This document shows, piece after piece, positions 15,744 to 24,912 of a stretch of DNA of 64,000 nt. The stretch covers positions 41,626 through 105,625 of the forward strand of contig JAQUVQ010000002.1 in the NCBI GenBank assembly GCA_028693285.1. The letters run 5' to 3'. Origin of the DNA: Smithellaceae bacterium (GTDB lineage Bacteria; Desulfobacterota; Syntrophia; Syntrophales; Smithellaceae). Both the position numbers and the translations under genes were made by a program. Within the stretch, counting starts at the first letter, position 1; the number at the start of each line of letters is the position of its first letter. A model generated the notes under the pieces. It was given only the letters and a program-made list of their open reading frames with translations, did no database searches and was not told where the DNA came from.

Positions 15744-18700
15744 CGGCCACCTTCAAACGTGAGTCCCAGCTTCTGACAATTTTTCCATCCTTCGGTAATC
15801 CAGTCGGCCTGAATGCCGGACAGAATCTTTTCCTTGATCTCCAGACAGAGGATTCTTTCCTGGGCGGCCTGAATTCCGGCAACCGTCTGCACGCCTTCCC
15901 GGGCCGTATTGACGGATGTCCGGGCCGCGGTCGCAGCGGCGGACTTCTCGACAATATCCGCCTGAACAAGCTTTTGCGCCCCTGCATCCAGTTGACTGTT
16001 GATTTGTTCCAGCCGGACTTTCTGGGCATCCAGAGAAGCCCGGGTTTTGGCGTATTCAAGTTTCCTGGCCTGCTGGCTGGCTTCAGCGGCCTCGGAAACC
16101 TCCCGGGTAAGGACATCATCGGCTTTTCCCGATTCCCGGGCGTAGTCCCCGGCATGGGAATAGGCTTGACCCTGGGGATTTTTGGGTGAGGACATGCGAT
16201 AACCGCTGTCCCACGTATTGACCATCTGCTCCGCCTGCGGATTGATTTTTCTTACGCCCATGATGTCGTCGACCTGATCCAGCATGCTTTCAGGAATTCC
16301 TTCATCCACCATATTCTGGGAAACGGCTAACATCTTGCCGGGGGCGCCCTCAACATTTGCTTCGACTCCTTTGTCGTATGCGCGCTGCATCTTCCGGGCG
16401 AAATCGGCTTTGGACATGTTGACGCCCGACGGGAGATCCCCGACTTTATAGAAGCCGCCCGTATCCAGCGGCACGACGCGATAGACGCCCTTGGCCTCAT
16501 CCACCGTCTCAAAGGCGAAGTTGCTCAGTTTGTTGTCCGTCCAGACATAGCCTTTCGCGTTCATGTCCCTCATAAAGGCCTCGTAGGCCCGGACATGATC
16601 GGCGGTCAGCTTTTGCGCCCCGGCCAGCTTGTCTGCGTGCATGGAGGAGGGTATGTGTTCCATGACATCCACAACCTTGTAACTGGCGCCGTCGGGGATC
16701 TCAGCCAGGTTGCGCACGGTTTTTGCCGCACCGGATGCGTCCTGCACGATGTAATACCGATCCTTCACCTGCGGAAGGCGTCCGATCGATGAATCTTTTG
16801 TTATATCCTGAAGATAGACTCGTCCGGCATCGTCGAGATCACGGGATTTGCGGCTCAAAACCGCCGCCGGAGTGTCGCCCTTGATGATCGGCTGGTTGCT
16901 CACTTTCATTCCCAGATCTTCGTTGAGCCGCACGTAGGCGTTCATTCCTCCCTTGGTGTCAACTGTTGACGCATCGGCCAGCAGGTCTTCCGGCGTGCGC
17001 AGCATTTTGGGGTCGTAGGGGATATCCCTCGTCTTGCCGGATAAATCCCTTTCCAGCTTCATCAGCGCATCTTGATTTTTTCTGATGTCGTCGGCCAGAT
17101 GTTCGACGGTCTTGACACTGGGAACATCATCTAAAGTCTTGCCCGCCCGGGCGGCCGCTTCCTCAAGCTTTTTGGCTCTGGCGGCGGCCTGCGACAGATC
17201 CCCCGCCGTGTCCGCCGCCTCGGCGGCCAGTTTTGCGGCCTGTGAACCCCTGGACAGGATGACGCCCGTGGCGACGTCGGCCAGAATGCTGCCCACGAGC
17301 ATTTCCGTGTTGGTCAGCATCTTCCGGGCCAACTGCGTTTCTTCCGCTCTCTGCCGCCAGTCTTCCATCGTCTGGCGGTCATAAACTCCATCCGGCGGAT
17401 CATCGATAAGCAGCAGGTTGAAGCCGGAGCCGATTCCCCGGAAATAATCGGCAATGGAACCGACTCCCTTTTCAATCAGTGCCTGCTTGGCATCCGAACT
17501 TTCCCAGAGGTAAACCATGTCATTCTTGGTTTTATTGAGTTTTTCATAGGCTTCAATCGGATGCAGTTGGGCGTAGCCGATGCCGAGCAATATATTGCCG
17601 ACAGACCCGAAACCTTCGCAGACGCCGTGAAATACATTGAAGCCTTCTCCGACAAGGAGTCCGCCCGTCCCTTTCAGACCGGTCAGGTAGGTTCCCATGG
17701 CGATGATGGCGTCTTTTTCGGCCTTTATCTTGATTTTCTGGCATTCGATTTCCGTCTTGATGTAGGGCAGCGGATCAAATTTCAGCGGCAGGTCCAGGGG
17801 AAATTCTTCGGGGATATCGGTCTGCGCCGCCTTGATCCTGTCGAAAACAGCGGGTTTGGGCATGCGGAAACCCATGCCGGGCAGAGCCTCCACCGTTCCG
17901 GCGTCGCCCGCCTGATATATTGTCGGCGGGGGAGAAAAACCGGAATTTTCGGAAAAGGCCGTGTATGTGGAGCTCTCCACGATTTCGCCCAGGCAGTGCT
18001 CATAGCTGCCGCTTTGCGCCGCGATGGTCAAAGCCTGGCGGTTGCTTTCATATTCCCTGCGCAGCGTGTCGGTCATGAAAGCAGCCCGGCGGTCCAGTTC
18101 CGAAAAGTGATCCTTGTAGGGATCGGCTTCCATGGTTTTAAAGTACTCCGCCCGCGCGGTTTTCCAATCCTCTTTGAGCCGAATCATTTCTTTGCGCAGA
18201 TGCTCGGCGCCGGCGCGCTGTGCTTCAACGAAAAACAGCTTATTGCCGAGATCTTCCTGCTTTTTTGCCCAACGGCCGACGCTGGCCTCGCTGCCGTAAT
18301 ATCGCCTGTCTTGATCGGCGTCATACTGCCACACGCGAACGGCCATGTCCGCCATGTTCATATATTCGGGGACATCTTCATAAGATGCTTCCCTGAGCAT
18401 CCCCTCGCGGTCGGCCTCCTGGTAAAGCTGATCATAGCGCGCGCGAAAGGGGCCGGCGGTTGCGCCTGCCTTATCGGCATTGTCCGTCAGAAAATTGGCC
18501 AGGACCAGGCGGTGGGTATCCAGAATGCCGCGGTAGAGCGCCAGGCGCTGTCGTTCCTGATCCTGGTAAGTCTGTCCCAGGCGCACCAGCTCCGTCATGT
18601 ACGCCAGCGGCTTGTCGCAGGGGGTCAACAGCAGCGTTTCCAGACGGCGGATTTCTTCCAGCTCGGCGTTCGCCGCCGCCCCTGAAGGAACGAACTGCGC

Positions 18701-18751
18701 AAAGGCAATCAAGAGCAAAATGAAGAAGATTCTGGAAAAAAGTTTCGTCAT
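15740..18751 (-). CDS. Exported protein with protein-kinase-like core (cassette 1, protein B)
   Basis: 1003 aa with signal peptide (FFILLLIAFAQFVPSGAAA). Residues ~30-320 are helical with conserved YEHCLG and EALPGMGF. A Gly-rich amphipathic stretch lies near 370-420, then a coiled coil. From ~600 the order fits a kinase-like fold: GGMNAYVRL (Gly-loop-like), MKVS (possible beta3 Lys), YVWTDNKLSNFAF (Asp738-x4-Asn743, catalytic loop) and VPLDTGGF (Mg-site Asp at ~761, DTG in place of DFG). The paralog at 27809 keeps the D-x4-N and DTG pair with the same 23-residue spacing. With a signal peptide, any phosphotransfer would be periplasmic or extracellular. A pseudokinase or another transferase of the fold is possible. 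Confidence 0.6.
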   Translation of the reverse strand: MTKLFSRIFFILLLIAFAQFVPSGAAANAELEEIRRLETLLLTPCDKPLAYMTELVRLGQTYQDQERQRLALYRGILDTHRLVLANFLTDNADKAGATAGPFRARYDQLYQEADREGMLREASYEDVPEYMNMADMAVRVWQYDADQDRRYYGSEASVGRWAKKQEDLGNKLFFVEAQRAGAEHLRKEMIRLKEDWKTARAEYFKTMEADPYKDHFSELDRRAAFMTDTLRREYESNRQALTIAAQSGSYEHCLGEIVESSTYTAFSENSGFSPPPTIYQAGDAGTVEALPGMGFRMPKPAVFDRIKAAQTDIPEEFPLDLPLKFDPLPYIKTEIECQKIKIKAEKDAIIAMGTYLTGLKGTGGLLVGEGFNVFHGVCEGFGSVGNILLGIGYAQLHPIEAYEKLNKTKNDMVYLWESSDAKQALIEKGVGSIADYFRGIGSGFNLLLIDDPPDGVYDRQTMEDWRQRAEETQLARKMLTNTEMLVGSILADVATGVILSRGSQAAKLAAEAADTAGDLSQAAARAKKLEEAAARAGKTLDDVPSVKTVEHLADDIRKNQDALMKLERDLSGKTRDIPYDPKMLRTPEDLLADASTVDTKGGMNAYVRLNEDLGMKVSNQPIIKGDTPAAVLSRKSRDLDDAGRVYLQDITKDSSIGRLPQVKDRYYIVQDASGAAKTVRNLAEIPDGASYKVVDVMEHIPSSMHADKLAGAQKLTADHVRAYEAFMRDMNAKGYVWTDNKLSNFAFETVDEAKGVYRVVPLDTGGFYKVGDLPSGVNMSKADFARKMQRAYDKGVEANVEGAPGKMLAVSQNMVDEGIPESMLDQVDDIMGVRKINPQAEQMVNTWDSGYRMSSPKNPQGQAYSHAGDYARESGKADDVLTREVSEAAEASQQARKLEYAKTRASLDAQKVRLEQINSQLDAGAQKLVQADIVEKSAAATAARTSVNTAREGVQTVAGIQAAQERILCLEIKEKILSGIQADWITEGWKNCQKLGLTFEGGR

Positions 18752-18761
18752 GATCAGTGCC

Positions 18762-19526
18762 TTATCGCGGCAGCGTAAAAGCCGCCCCCTGTCCGTCGTG
18801 GACTTGTGCCGCCGTCTTGATCAGTTCGTCGCGGGCCGTCAAAGCGGCCGACAGCGCCTGGCTGATCGAACTTTGCATGGATTGAAGATCCGCGACGGAA
18901 TAGCAGTCAATCGCGCTCCAGACCTGGTAGGCGCCGTCATCCTGCCAGGTTTCCAGACGCAGTCTGTCGGCCAGATGGCTTTCGGAAAGCATCCGTTTGG
19001 AAATATCAACACCGAAGAAACGATCGGGCTTTTCTTTTAAAGATTGGTTTAGGTCTTTTTGCAGGCGGTTGAGGTCCGCGTTGAATTCGCCGATATTTTT
19101 GGGAAACCGGTTGAGGGAAACGGCCATGGTGGCGGTAACTTCGGGAAGAGAAAGCCCCTGGAAGACGGCCGGCGCCTTGAGAGTTTTTTTGCGGTTTTCG
19201 TAGGAGTTTTTTAATCCGGCGGAAGCGTTTTTAAATCCCTGTTCGGCCAGACGCAGGCGATACACCAGATCGACGGTTTTTTGTCCCGCTTCGGCGCCCG
19301 ACGTTCCGCAGGCCCAGCCCTCGATGGTCATGGGTGGAACATAGGAAGAGTTGAGCTCGACAAACGCCGATTCCGCCGGCGCTTTAATCAGCAAGTCTTC
19401 ACCGGCCCCGACCGGCGCAGCGGCGGCCAGCAGAATGAGAATAGGCAGGAAAGGAAATAAGACCGGAAAAGTTCTTTTTCCGGCCCGAAACGGAATGGAG
19501 AAAATTTCAGCAAGCGAAGTACACAT
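18762..19526 (-). CDS. Small exported protein with EGWACG motif (cassette 1, protein A)
   Basis: 254 aa if started at ATG 19526; the track extends to a TTG at 19586 without support. A long n-region precedes the hydrophobic FPFLPILILLAAAAPVGAG signal peptide. The mature protein is mainly helical, with TIEGWACG near its start and AIDCYSVADL near its end. Both motifs recur in the paralog at 30618 (VEGWACG, VNCYTKSDL), so the two Cys probably form a disulfide. No strong ribosome site was seen. First gene of cassette 1; the kinase-like gene follows after 10 nt. Role unknown. Confidence 0.6.
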   Translation of the reverse strand: MCTSLAEIFSIPFRAGKRTFPVLFPFLPILILLAAAAPVGAGEDLLIKAPAESAFVELNSSYVPPMTIEGWACGTSGAEAGQKTVDLVYRLRLAEQGFKNASAGLKNSYENRKKTLKAPAVFQGLSLPEVTATMAVSLNRFPKNIGEFNADLNRLQKDLNQSLKEKPDRFFGVDISKRMLSESHLADRLRLETWQDDGAYQVWSAIDCYSVADLQSMQSSISQALSAALTARDELIKTAAQVHDGQGAAFTLPR

Positions 19527-19691
19527 CAACCGTAAGAATGTGCTTAAATGCCTTTTATGACTTTGGCAACCTGATTGTCCATGCAACCGTGCAACCGCCG
19601 GAACCGGGAAAAAACCATTCCCTCGCTTGGCATCGCATTAAATCATCGGATTTTGGAAATCAAGTGTTTTTTTCAAGGTGATTTTGCTGAA

Positions 19692-19720
19692 TTGACAGGC
19701 GGACTGATTTTATTTATGGT
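19692..19720 (+). promoter_or_regulatory. Sigma70-type promoter of the lipoprotein hydrolase
   Basis: TTGACA (19692-19697), 17-bp spacer, TATGGT (19715-19720), about 40 nt before the ATG at 19766. It lies in the 239-bp divergent region that must also hold the cassette 1 promoter, for which I saw only weak candidates. Confidence 0.65.
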
Positions 19721-19765
19721 TCATTCGGTTTTCAAAAATCATGGACATCAACATCAGGAGAATCT

Positions 19766-21064
19766 ATGGAACGCTTATGGAAAGGATGTTTGCTCTGCCT
19801 GGCCGTTCTTCTTTTTGCCGGCTGCACGGCGGTGAATCATTATCTCGGGTTCTGGCAGGCTAAGCAGGAGGCCAGGGAGGCCTTCAGCCGGGAGCAGAGC
19901 GCGGAGCTGCTGATGCAGCTTGCGCCGGAGGATGCCTATCTTCTTCTGGGCAAGCTCGCTTTTGACCGGGAACCCGCGGGTCCCATCCTTCTGCTGGCGC
20001 TTACGGACAAATTTAAAAAAAGAGAAATCGCCGCCCGCTCTCCCATGCAGACGCCCCTGGATTACTATCAGATCCATTTGCCCGAAGGTGTTTATGAAAT
20101 TTATTTCTTCGCCGACCTCGATGAAAACGGTTATTTCGAAGCGCATGAATGCGTGGGCCGCCTGCCTCGGCCGGTCACGATTGCAAAACAAAAAGTCAAA
20201 GACGGATTGTCCGTCATCGGACCGGATTTAAAACTCAATCTGGCCGCTCCTTCGAAAACCGATCTGGTTTTCGAAGAAAAGGTCCGGCGGCATTCCTATG
20301 TTTACGAATCGCTGGAGGATGAATTCTTCGATCCCCGCTACGGGGAGATCGGCCTTTATGATTTCAAGGTTTTCATGGCGCATACTCAGCAGTATATTTT
20401 TTCCTTTGAGACGATGAATCCTCGAAAGACGCAGGTGCTCTTTGTGCACGGCGTCGCGGGCACGCCGAGGGATTTTCAATACATGGTCCGCGGAATCGAC
20501 CGGAAGCGCTACCAGCCCTGGTTTTATTTTTATCCTTCCGGCCTGCCCTTGAAAAAACTGGGCGCCAACCTGGCCAACATCATCAAGTATGCCGAAGCGA
20601 ACAATCCCGGCCGCCTGCGCCGCCTCATCATCGTCGCGCACAGCATGGGAGGGCTGGTGGCTCTATCCACCATTCAGCATTTGTCCGCTGACGGCGTTCC
20701 GCCCTATCTCAAGGGCTGCATCTCCTTCAACTCTCCCTACGGCGGCGTCGAGGCGGCGGCGTCCGGCATTAAGTATGCGCCCGCCGTCGTGCCTTCCTGG
20801 CATGACGTGGCGGCGGGAAGCCCCTTTCTGAACGAGCTTTACACGGAAGGGAAGCATAAGGCCATTCCCTTCTACCTGTTTTTCGGTTACAAGACCGGCG
20901 ACAGCAGCGACGGAACCATCACGCTGCAAAGCCAACTGAACAGGAATATCCATTTATCCGCGCATAAAAGTTACGGTTTCAATGCCTCGCATGTGGGCAT
21001 ACTCCGTGATGAACAGGCGCGTCAGGTGTTTTACAGGACCTTGTCCGATCTCGACCGTGACTGA
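19766..21064 (+). CDS. Lipoprotein alpha/beta hydrolase (lipase/esterase-like)
   Basis: 432 aa. The N-terminus ends in the lipobox LFAGC, giving a lipidated Cys20, so the protein is membrane-anchored outside the cytoplasm. Residues ~25-200 form an extra domain unlike hydrolases. The hydrolase core follows: HGVAGTP (oxyanion region), nucleophile elbow VAHSMGG, an acidic residue near DSSDGTITLQ and a His in NASHVGIL. It resembles the lipase/PGAP1-like group that acts on acyl esters. AGGAG precedes the ATG. It lies between the two duplicated cassettes on the opposite strand, convergent with cassette 2, so it separates the paralogous sets. Whether it belongs to the system is open. Confidence 0.85.
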   Translation: MERLWKGCLLCLAVLLFAGCTAVNHYLGFWQAKQEAREAFSREQSAELLMQLAPEDAYLLLGKLAFDREPAGPILLLALTDKFKKREIAARSPMQTPLDYYQIHLPEGVYEIYFFADLDENGYFEAHECVGRLPRPVTIAKQKVKDGLSVIGPDLKLNLAAPSKTDLVFEEKVRRHSYVYESLEDEFFDPRYGEIGLYDFKVFMAHTQQYIFSFETMNPRKTQVLFVHGVAGTPRDFQYMVRGIDRKRYQPWFYFYPSGLPLKKLGANLANIIKYAEANNPGRLRRLIIVAHSMGGLVALSTIQHLSADGVPPYLKGCISFNSPYGGVEAAASGIKYAPAVVPSWHDVAAGSPFLNELYTEGKHKAIPFYLFFGYKTGDSSDGTITLQSQLNRNIHLSAHKSYGFNASHVGILRDEQARQVFYRTLSDLDRD

Positions 21065-21194
21065 TGGCAGGGGGGGCATGAGGCATCGCCCCGGGCGCTT
21101 CATGATGTTCAGGCCTTCCCCGTCTTGTTCCGCATCGGCGCAGTCCGGACCCATTCCCACGCTCCAGCAACAGGAGCCGGGCGCGATCATCCGG

Positions 21195-23423
21195 CTATTT
21201 TATTTCCTCCAGACTCCACAGGGTTTCGCTCAAAGGCGGGAAGCTTTCCGCAAACTGAATCTCCATGCGTACCTGGCCGTCAAGCCGCCGGGGCATGCCG
21301 AAACGGATCACGCCGCCGGGGCGCGACCACTCGGTCAGACGAATAAAACGGCCGTTTCGAATATCGGACAAAAGCCGGCCTCCCGTCTCTCCCTTTTCAT
21401 AAAAATTGGACGGGTTGCCGTAGCGATCCAGAAGAATGGACAGAATCCTCTGAAACGTCTGCATAATATCATCAGGCTGCTCCAGGTAGGCAAAATCGAT
21501 GATGACGGCGGACCGGTTCAATGCATTGTTTTTTTGAATCAAGACCAGCCGCTGACGCAGGTCTATTTCATCAAACACTCTGGTTTCGTAAAGGAGAAAG
21601 TTTTCCTGGCGCACCGGGTTGACAATGCCTTTGGCGATTAATTGCTTTTCGGCCTCGTCCATTTTTGCGCCCGGCGCGAAGGAAGCCAAATCAAATGCTT
21701 TGGCCGGCATTTCAGGGATTTCTCTTCGTTCTTCCGCCGCTTTGCCGCGCCCCGGAGTTTTTGCCGGTTTATCAAAAGAATAAGTCCAGAATGCCGCCAG
21801 TTTATAATAATCGATGGTCTGGCCTGGATCGGGATTTTGGTAGCCGGAGGAAAGTTCCAGACCAAAGGAATGGTTGTTCAGGGTAAAGCGGTAGTTCAGG
21901 GCCTGGGTGGTAGTGATCATATCGATGCCGTCGGTGACATAGCGGCGCTGATCCGTCCGGCTCAGGGTGTAATCCAGGCTGTGCGGCCCCCGCGTCAGCC
22001 GGAAGGCAATAGTGGGAGAAACGTCAAAGGAATCTCCGGTGTCGCTGTTGATTTTTCTGAGCACGACACCCGGCGTGACCGCGCCCCGGCAACCCAAAAA
22101 ATCAAGCAAATGATCCGCGCTTAGCGAAAATTGATGGGAAGCGCTGTCCCCCGCATCGGGAAGACGGTTGAAAAAATTGAGATACTGGTAGCCCAGCCGT
22201 CCCGTCCAGCCGGCAATTTTGGGAATATTGACATTCAGATTTACATTGTGTGTTAGATTGTCGATTGAATCCGTCCGGTTTTTCGCATCCTGGCGGAAGA
22301 CATCCAGTGATCCCAAAGGCCCGGTAAGATTCGCGCCGAAAAGAGACGCATCCGTCGGATTGGCGCGGCCGAGATCATTTCTTCTGCCCTGGGCCCGCAG
22401 CCGCAGTTGATACCCCCTCGCAAAAAGCCAGCCCGCATGTCCTTCCAGGTTGCGCAAGGCCGGTGTAATGGACGCGCCTGTCGGCTGGTAGTCTTCGCCG
22501 TATTCTTCATAGCGCAGCCGGTAAGTGAATGGATGTTTGCCGGAGCCGGACGCCTGAAAAAAAATCCCCCTGTCGCTTTTGTTCTGGCCGCTTTGCGCAT
22601 CCGCCGCGCCGTCATGATCTCCTCGAAACAGTCCCAGCTCGCCTTCCAGAAGCAGTTTCTGGTTTTTCGCCTGAAGCGTATGCTGGCCGGTTAAGCTGTA
22701 AACCATTTGAGTGCGCTGGAGAATGTTGCGGGCTTCGTCGCTTTGACGCGTGTTGTATGCAATATTCAGACTGTAGCGGCCAAACGTCGGGTTTTCGATT
22801 AAATAGGAGCCGCCGTTGAAATAGCTGTCGCGGAAATTCAGATGGCGCCAGGAGGAAAGACGGGCGCCGGAGGATAAAAGCACGGAATGCCTGGAGGCCG
22901 AGCCGGCAAAAGGCTGCAGATCAACCTGAACGCCCTTGAGAGACGTCTGCAGGGTTCTGTAGGTGTAGTAGGAATACACATCGCCCAGTTCCACACGGAA
23001 AGGCAGAGCAATGTCTCCTTTTTCCCTCATGAGATGGATGCGTTCCGGAACCAGTCCGTAATCGGCGCTGCGGTAGGGAGACCCGTTGATCACGCCAAAT
23101 ATATCCCCCTTCCAGAGATCATAGGGGTTTTTGCGCCTGCTGAAATTGAGGCCGATTTCATCATAGGAGGTCAGTCCTTCATAACTGTAAGGGGCCTGGG
23201 CTTCATCCCCTTGATAATCGTAGTATTCCAGCCGAAAAGTGTTGCTGCCGGATATTTGCCAGTCCGGAAGAACGGCATTTGCCGCTCTTTGCAGCGCGCC
23301 TTCCGTTTGGGCGGTCACGTCGGCCGGCGCAAGGCAGATAAACATCATCAGAAAAACACAAGCCAGCCGCCGGACAGAGCCGGTTATTCCGCCGCCGCGA
23401 CGCGGGATGCTTTGAAGTCTCAC
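21195..23423 (-). CDS. Outer-membrane beta-barrel with C-terminal periplasmic domain (cassette 2, protein F)
   Basis: 742 aa paralog of the protein at 9172. A signal peptide (LACVFLMMFICLAPADVTAQ) precedes a ~500 aa barrel with clear amphipathic strand pattern. The motif LGDVYSYY...LKGVQVDL is at ~145. A Lys/Arg/Pro-rich linker joins the conserved C-terminal domain (~580-742), which ends in WSLEEIK as the paralog ends in WSVEEIQ. The start is GTG 23423 with AGGAGAG about 7 nt upstream. Last gene of cassette 2. It shares the motif with the barrel at 41736, linking the cassettes to the long plus-strand operon. Function is unassigned. Confidence 0.8.
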   Translation of the reverse strand: MRLQSIPRRGGGITGSVRRLACVFLMMFICLAPADVTAQTEGALQRAANAVLPDWQISGSNTFRLEYYDYQGDEAQAPYSYEGLTSYDEIGLNFSRRKNPYDLWKGDIFGVINGSPYRSADYGLVPERIHLMREKGDIALPFRVELGDVYSYYTYRTLQTSLKGVQVDLQPFAGSASRHSVLLSSGARLSSWRHLNFRDSYFNGGSYLIENPTFGRYSLNIAYNTRQSDEARNILQRTQMVYSLTGQHTLQAKNQKLLLEGELGLFRGDHDGAADAQSGQNKSDRGIFFQASGSGKHPFTYRLRYEEYGEDYQPTGASITPALRNLEGHAGWLFARGYQLRLRAQGRRNDLGRANPTDASLFGANLTGPLGSLDVFRQDAKNRTDSIDNLTHNVNLNVNIPKIAGWTGRLGYQYLNFFNRLPDAGDSASHQFSLSADHLLDFLGCRGAVTPGVVLRKINSDTGDSFDVSPTIAFRLTRGPHSLDYTLSRTDQRRYVTDGIDMITTTQALNYRFTLNNHSFGLELSSGYQNPDPGQTIDYYKLAAFWTYSFDKPAKTPGRGKAAEERREIPEMPAKAFDLASFAPGAKMDEAEKQLIAKGIVNPVRQENFLLYETRVFDEIDLRQRLVLIQKNNALNRSAVIIDFAYLEQPDDIMQTFQRILSILLDRYGNPSNFYEKGETGGRLLSDIRNGRFIRLTEWSRPGGVIRFGMPRRLDGQVRMEIQFAESFPPLSETLWSLEEIK

Positions 23424-23510
23424 GGAATCTCTCCTATTGCGTCCGACCAGGACGAAACCCTGCGCGATAGAGCGCGAAATTCGGGGAAGAGCGCCAAATG
23501 CCCGCGGCGG

Positions 23511-24023
23511 TTATTGCGCCGCCTCCTCCGTAATTCTGAGAATATATTCATTGACCCCGCCGAATTTAACAAACCCTTTTGTCGGATCATTATATTCAAT
23601 CTGCGTGTCCGCCGTCACGGAAACCTCGCTGATCATTTCATGGCCACCTCCATCTTTGTTTCTCTGAAACTGCTGAAGCGTCTGAACGCCCTGCACGGAC
23701 ATGATTCGAATGGCTGCGTCTTTCGGAACCTTGGTGCTGATTGCGTCGGCAAGCCCGCTCTTGTCGTAAAAATCGTCGCCCAGGTATTGTTGAATTCCGC
23801 CGCCGTTCCAGGCGCCCATCAGCTTCTTCACGGAATCGGCGGCCGCGCTTTTGGCGATCGGACGAAACTCCTCAACCGGGGCGGCGCCCGGAGGAATTAT
23901 TCCGGGTGTCGGAATGGCGTTGATGGTCCGGAATTCCTGCGCGGCGGCCGGTGTAAAGCTTATGCTTGCGGCGAGGACGGCAGCCAGCAGAATCCGCGGA
24001 AGGCTGATCGGTTTTGTTTTCAT
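23511..24023 (-). CDS. Exported NTF2-like protein (cassette 2, protein E)
   Basis: 170 aa with signal peptide (ILLAAVLAASISFTPAAAQ). The mature domain has GDDFYDKSGLADAI and strands VSVTADTQIEYNDP, aligning by eye with the cassette 1 protein at 11372 and fitting an NTF2-like fold. The ATG at 24023 is chosen over the track's 24053 because AGAGGA precedes it and the longer form would overlap the previous gene's end; the gap to that gene is 13 nt. It is followed by 87 bp and then the barrel gene. Probably a soluble periplasmic partner of the barrel or of the large proteins that carry similar domains (inference). Confidence 0.65.
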   Translation of the reverse strand: MKTKPISLPRILLAAVLAASISFTPAAAQEFRTINAIPTPGIIPPGAAPVEEFRPIAKSAAADSVKKLMGAWNGGGIQQYLGDDFYDKSGLADAISTKVPKDAAIRIMSVQGVQTLQQFQRNKDGGGHEMISEVSVTADTQIEYNDPTKGFVKFGGVNEYILRITEEAAQ

Positions 24024-24036
24024 GCTTTGTTTCCTC

Positions 24037-24909
24037 TTACGGCGGTGAAACATTGGAAATGAACAGCTCGAATTTATAATTGCTGATTTTTTTCACCGTG
24101 GCGAAAACAACCAGCTTCCGCCCCGCGTAGGGTGCTTTTTTGGACTGCAAATAAAAGCGGCCTTCCACATCGAATTTCAGGGGGATCCTCACAAATCCGG
24201 AACCGGTGGGCGGAATGAATTCCGCATAGGCAAAATCAGGAAAGGCGGCCACGTCCGTGTAGGTGCAGTCCGGAGACAGAAGCGGCACCATGATGTCAAA
24301 GGCCAGGAAGTTCCAGCCGCTGTCTCCACCGACGACTTTGCAGGCGCTTGCGGCGAAATCCACAAAAAGTCCCGCCGAAAAAGTCGGCATTTGCTTGCCC
24401 AGGCAGGTCTGGAAACCGGAGGTTGATTTGAACGGCGCCGACTGTCCGATACAACCGGCAAAGGGTGTCGGAGGCGGAGGCGGAGGCGGAGGGGGCGGGG
24501 AGGGGCCTGGACCAGGCGCTGGACTGTCGCCGCCACCCTGCATCATTTTTTGCAGCTCTTCAACGGACGCAAAATACAGCCGGCCGTTAATCGTGGCATT
24601 GTTGACCGGTTCGATCTGATTGAGCGGATTGTTGCCGCGCACCGGAATAACCCGTACAACCTCGATTTTGGTAATTTTCGTTTTTCCCCGGCCAAGTAAA
24701 ACCGCGCCGGATTCCGCCAGCGCATCCTGCGCTTTGCCTGCCTGCGAACTTTTATCGGAAGACGGCAATGCGCCGACAAAGCGCTCCGTCAGCTCGGCCG
24801 GAAAAAGCGGCCGGCTGTCTTTTCCCAAAATGATCTCTTCCGCCAGAACATTTTGAAAAGAGACAAATAAAAACAAACAATTTAAAATCATCAACATCCG
24901 TTGAAACAT
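24037..24909 (-). CDS. Exported protein with polyproline linker (cassette 2, protein D)
   Basis: 290 aa with signal peptide (ILNCLFLFVSFQNVLA). The N-terminal domain starts ILGKDSRPLFPAE as in the paralog at 11863. An SPPPPPPPPPPTP tract at ~140 links to a C-terminal beta-rich domain with four Cys. The DNA of the tract is a ggaggc-type simple repeat on the plus strand, prone to slippage. The start ATG 24909 has GGAGG, overlapping the upstream stop region; the gap is 3 nt. Function not recognised. The linker is stiffer than in the paralog, which has Pro-Gly instead. Confidence 0.65.
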   Translation of the reverse strand: MFQRMLMILNCLFLFVSFQNVLAEEIILGKDSRPLFPAELTERFVGALPSSDKSSQAGKAQDALAESGAVLLGRGKTKITKIEVVRVIPVRGNNPLNQIEPVNNATINGRLYFASVEELQKMMQGGGDSPAPGPGPSPPPPPPPPPPTPFAGCIGQSAPFKSTSGFQTCLGKQMPTFSAGLFVDFAASACKVVGGDSGWNFLAFDIMVPLLSPDCTYTDVAAFPDFAYAEFIPPTGSGFVRIPLKFDVEGRFYLQSKKAPYAGRKLVVFATVKKISNYKFELFISNVSPP

Positions 24910-24912
24910 TTT

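Noticed and set aside
20954-21190. 78 aa minus-strand ORF between hydrolase and barrel genes
   Set aside because: Mostly antisense to the hydrolase 3' end, with no ribosome site and no domain.
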